From assembly GCF_000022905.1 (NCBI RefSeq), contig NC_012590.1, positions 2,356,001-2,420,000 on the forward strand: a DNA stretch of 64,000 bases, in the 5' to 3' direction. Made by a program: the position numbers and the translations under genes. Source of the stretch: Corynebacterium aurimucosum ATCC 700975 (lineage in GTDB: Bacteria > Actinomycetota > Actinomycetes > Mycobacteriales > Mycobacteriaceae). Under the pieces are notes generated by a model. The model saw nothing but the letters and a program-made list of their open reading frames with translations, was not told the DNA's origin and did not search any database. Of the stretch, positions 63,168-64,000 are shown piece after piece (the stretch's first letter is position 1; each line of letters begins with the position of its first letter).

Positions 63168-64000
63168 ATGAAATTGATCTCTCCCCGCGCCCTCCTAGCT
63201 GCTCTCGCACTCGCGGCTACCGCACTGGCACCCGCAGTGGCATCGGCGGCGCCCGGCACGCCGGTCTCCTCGCATCCGATCGATCACGTGGCTGCCATCT
63301 CCGGTGTCAAAGCCGAGAAAATTTCCTACGAATCCACCCTCATGGACGGCCGCCCCACCACCGTCACGGGTGTCATTTACGAGCCTTCCGCTGCGTGGAA
63401 CGGCCCGGGTGAGCGCCCCACCATCGTCTTCGCGCCCGGTACCCGCGGCGCGGGTGATCAGTGTGCACCGTCTAATGCCGCACAATCGGTGGGCAACCTC
63501 GCCCTGGGGCCGGCCAACCAGGTCACCCTCAATATGAACTACGAGTACGCGCTCTATCAATACGCCGCGCAACAGGGCGTGCGCGTGGTCACGACCGACC
63601 TGGTTGGTCTCGGCACGCCAGGTCACCACACCTACGTCAACCACGTTGAGGAAGCACACGCGGTTCTCGACGCCGCCCGCGCTACCCTCCGCCACGTGAA
63701 CGCGCCGGTGGATGCCCCCGTTGGCTTCGCCGGCTATTCCCAGGGTGGCGGTGCGGCCGCGGCCGCCGCTGAATTCGCGGCAACCTATGCTCCTGAGCTC
63801 AACGTCAAGGGCACTTATGCCGGTGCCCCGCCGGCAGATCTTTTCGAGGTCATGAACGCGGTCGATGGCTCCTCCATCGTCCACGTCTTGGGCTATGCCA
63901 TCAATGGCTATGCGGAGCGCAGCCCTGAGTTTTATAACGAGATCGTCACCGAAATGAACCCGCGCGGCATGCACTTCCTTGCCAGCGCTGCCCACGCCTG
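63168..64000 (+). CDS. Secreted lipase (LIP family), N-terminal part, runs off the window
   Basis: The frame opens at ATG 63168 and has no stop before the window ends (at least 277 codons). TAGTCT ends six bases before the ATG, so the mRNA is probably leaderless. Signal peptide MKLISPRALLAALALAATAL with cleavage after VASAA. The mature part is an alpha/beta hydrolase of the secretory lipase family: VTGVIYEPSAAW, IVFAPGTRGAGDQCAPS with the oxyanion region, VVTTDLVGLG and the nucleophile Ser in GFAGYSQGGGAAAAAAE. Likely hydrolyses triacylglycerols or other esters outside the cell. Asp and His lie beyond the visible part or near its end. Confidence 0.88.
   Translation, partial: MKLISPRALLAALALAATALAPAVASAAPGTPVSSHPIDHVAAISGVKAEKISYESTLMDGRPTTVTGVIYEPSAAWNGPGERPTIVFAPGTRGAGDQCAPSNAAQSVGNLALGPANQVTLNMNYEYALYQYAAQQGVRVVTTDLVGLGTPGHHTYVNHVEEAHAVLDAARATLRHVNAPVDAPVGFAGYSQGGGAAAAAAEFAATYAPELNVKGTYAGAPPADLFEVMNAVDGSSIVHVLGYAINGYAERSPEFYNEIVTEMNPRGMHFLASAAHA

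Overview
The window is a stretch of actinobacterial chromosome, almost certainly from a mycolate-containing Corynebacterium. Supporting signs are a secreted corynomycolyltransferase-type esterase, a ThrE threonine exporter, an otsA/otsB pair followed by an IpsA-like LacI regulator, a quinone-dependent pyruvate dehydrogenase, high G+C coding and many promoters whose -10 box lies 6-8 bases from the start codon (leaderless mRNAs). Gene order matches the C. glutamicum purF-to-mutY region and, in parts, M. tuberculosis Rv0241c-Rv0244c and Rv3583c-Rv3589. Species is not assigned.

Layout. 1-900: 5' end of purF and a sterol-carrier-like gene. 0.9-7.9 kb: lipid metabolism (double-hotdog thioesterase, MaoC hydratase, FabG4-type reductase, FadA2-type thiolase, FadE5-type acyl-CoA dehydrogenase) around a divergent promoter with two inverted repeats. 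8-10.7 kb: DUF6891-like protein, hemolysin-III protein, mycolyltransferase. 10.65-12.9 kb: a sulfur-stress operon of a 57-aa zinc-ribbon protein, a CoA-disulfide reductase/rhodanese fusion and a CsoR-family repressor with a CstR-like Cys-only sensor site, behind a promoter whose spacer is a palindromic operator. 12.76-15.35 kb: an IS1634-like element flanked by perfect direct repeats of about 458 bp; the repeat holds the operon promoter and the purL 3' end, so both neighbours remain whole. 15.1-18.3 kb: purL-purQ-purS. 18.5-23.7 kb: secreted nuclease, HNH nuclease with a tandem hairpin region behind it, deacetylase-like protein. 23.8-31 kb: ptrB, purC, purB, purD, HIT protein. 31-33.3 kb: PhoRS-type two-component system. 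33.4-40.8 kb: MerR/TipAS regulator, an MFS gene with an in-frame stop, pqo, a second MFS gene and its TetR regulator cut by an IS3 element. 40.9-50.7 kb: tRNA-Thr, thrE, a lysine-repeat histone-like gene, trehalose synthesis, ipsA, a zinc/manganese ABC importer and an esterase. 50.7-52.7 kb: an ABC ATPase remnant and a tandem pair of small AAA ATPases. 52.7-64 kb: rlmB, cysS, ispF, ispD, carD, lpqE-like, radA, membrane protein, carbonic anhydrase, mutY, a second ThrE-like protein, a DUF4236 protein and the start of a secreted lipase.

Most of the window is core housekeeping: six purine genes, isoprenoid, trehalose, metal and phosphate functions. The changes that mark this strain are the two insertion sequences, the MFS nonsense codon and the apparent lack of disA next to radA. 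The best leads are the very long target duplication, the predicted persulfide-sensing operon, and the tandem RNA-like hairpins behind the HNH nuclease gene.
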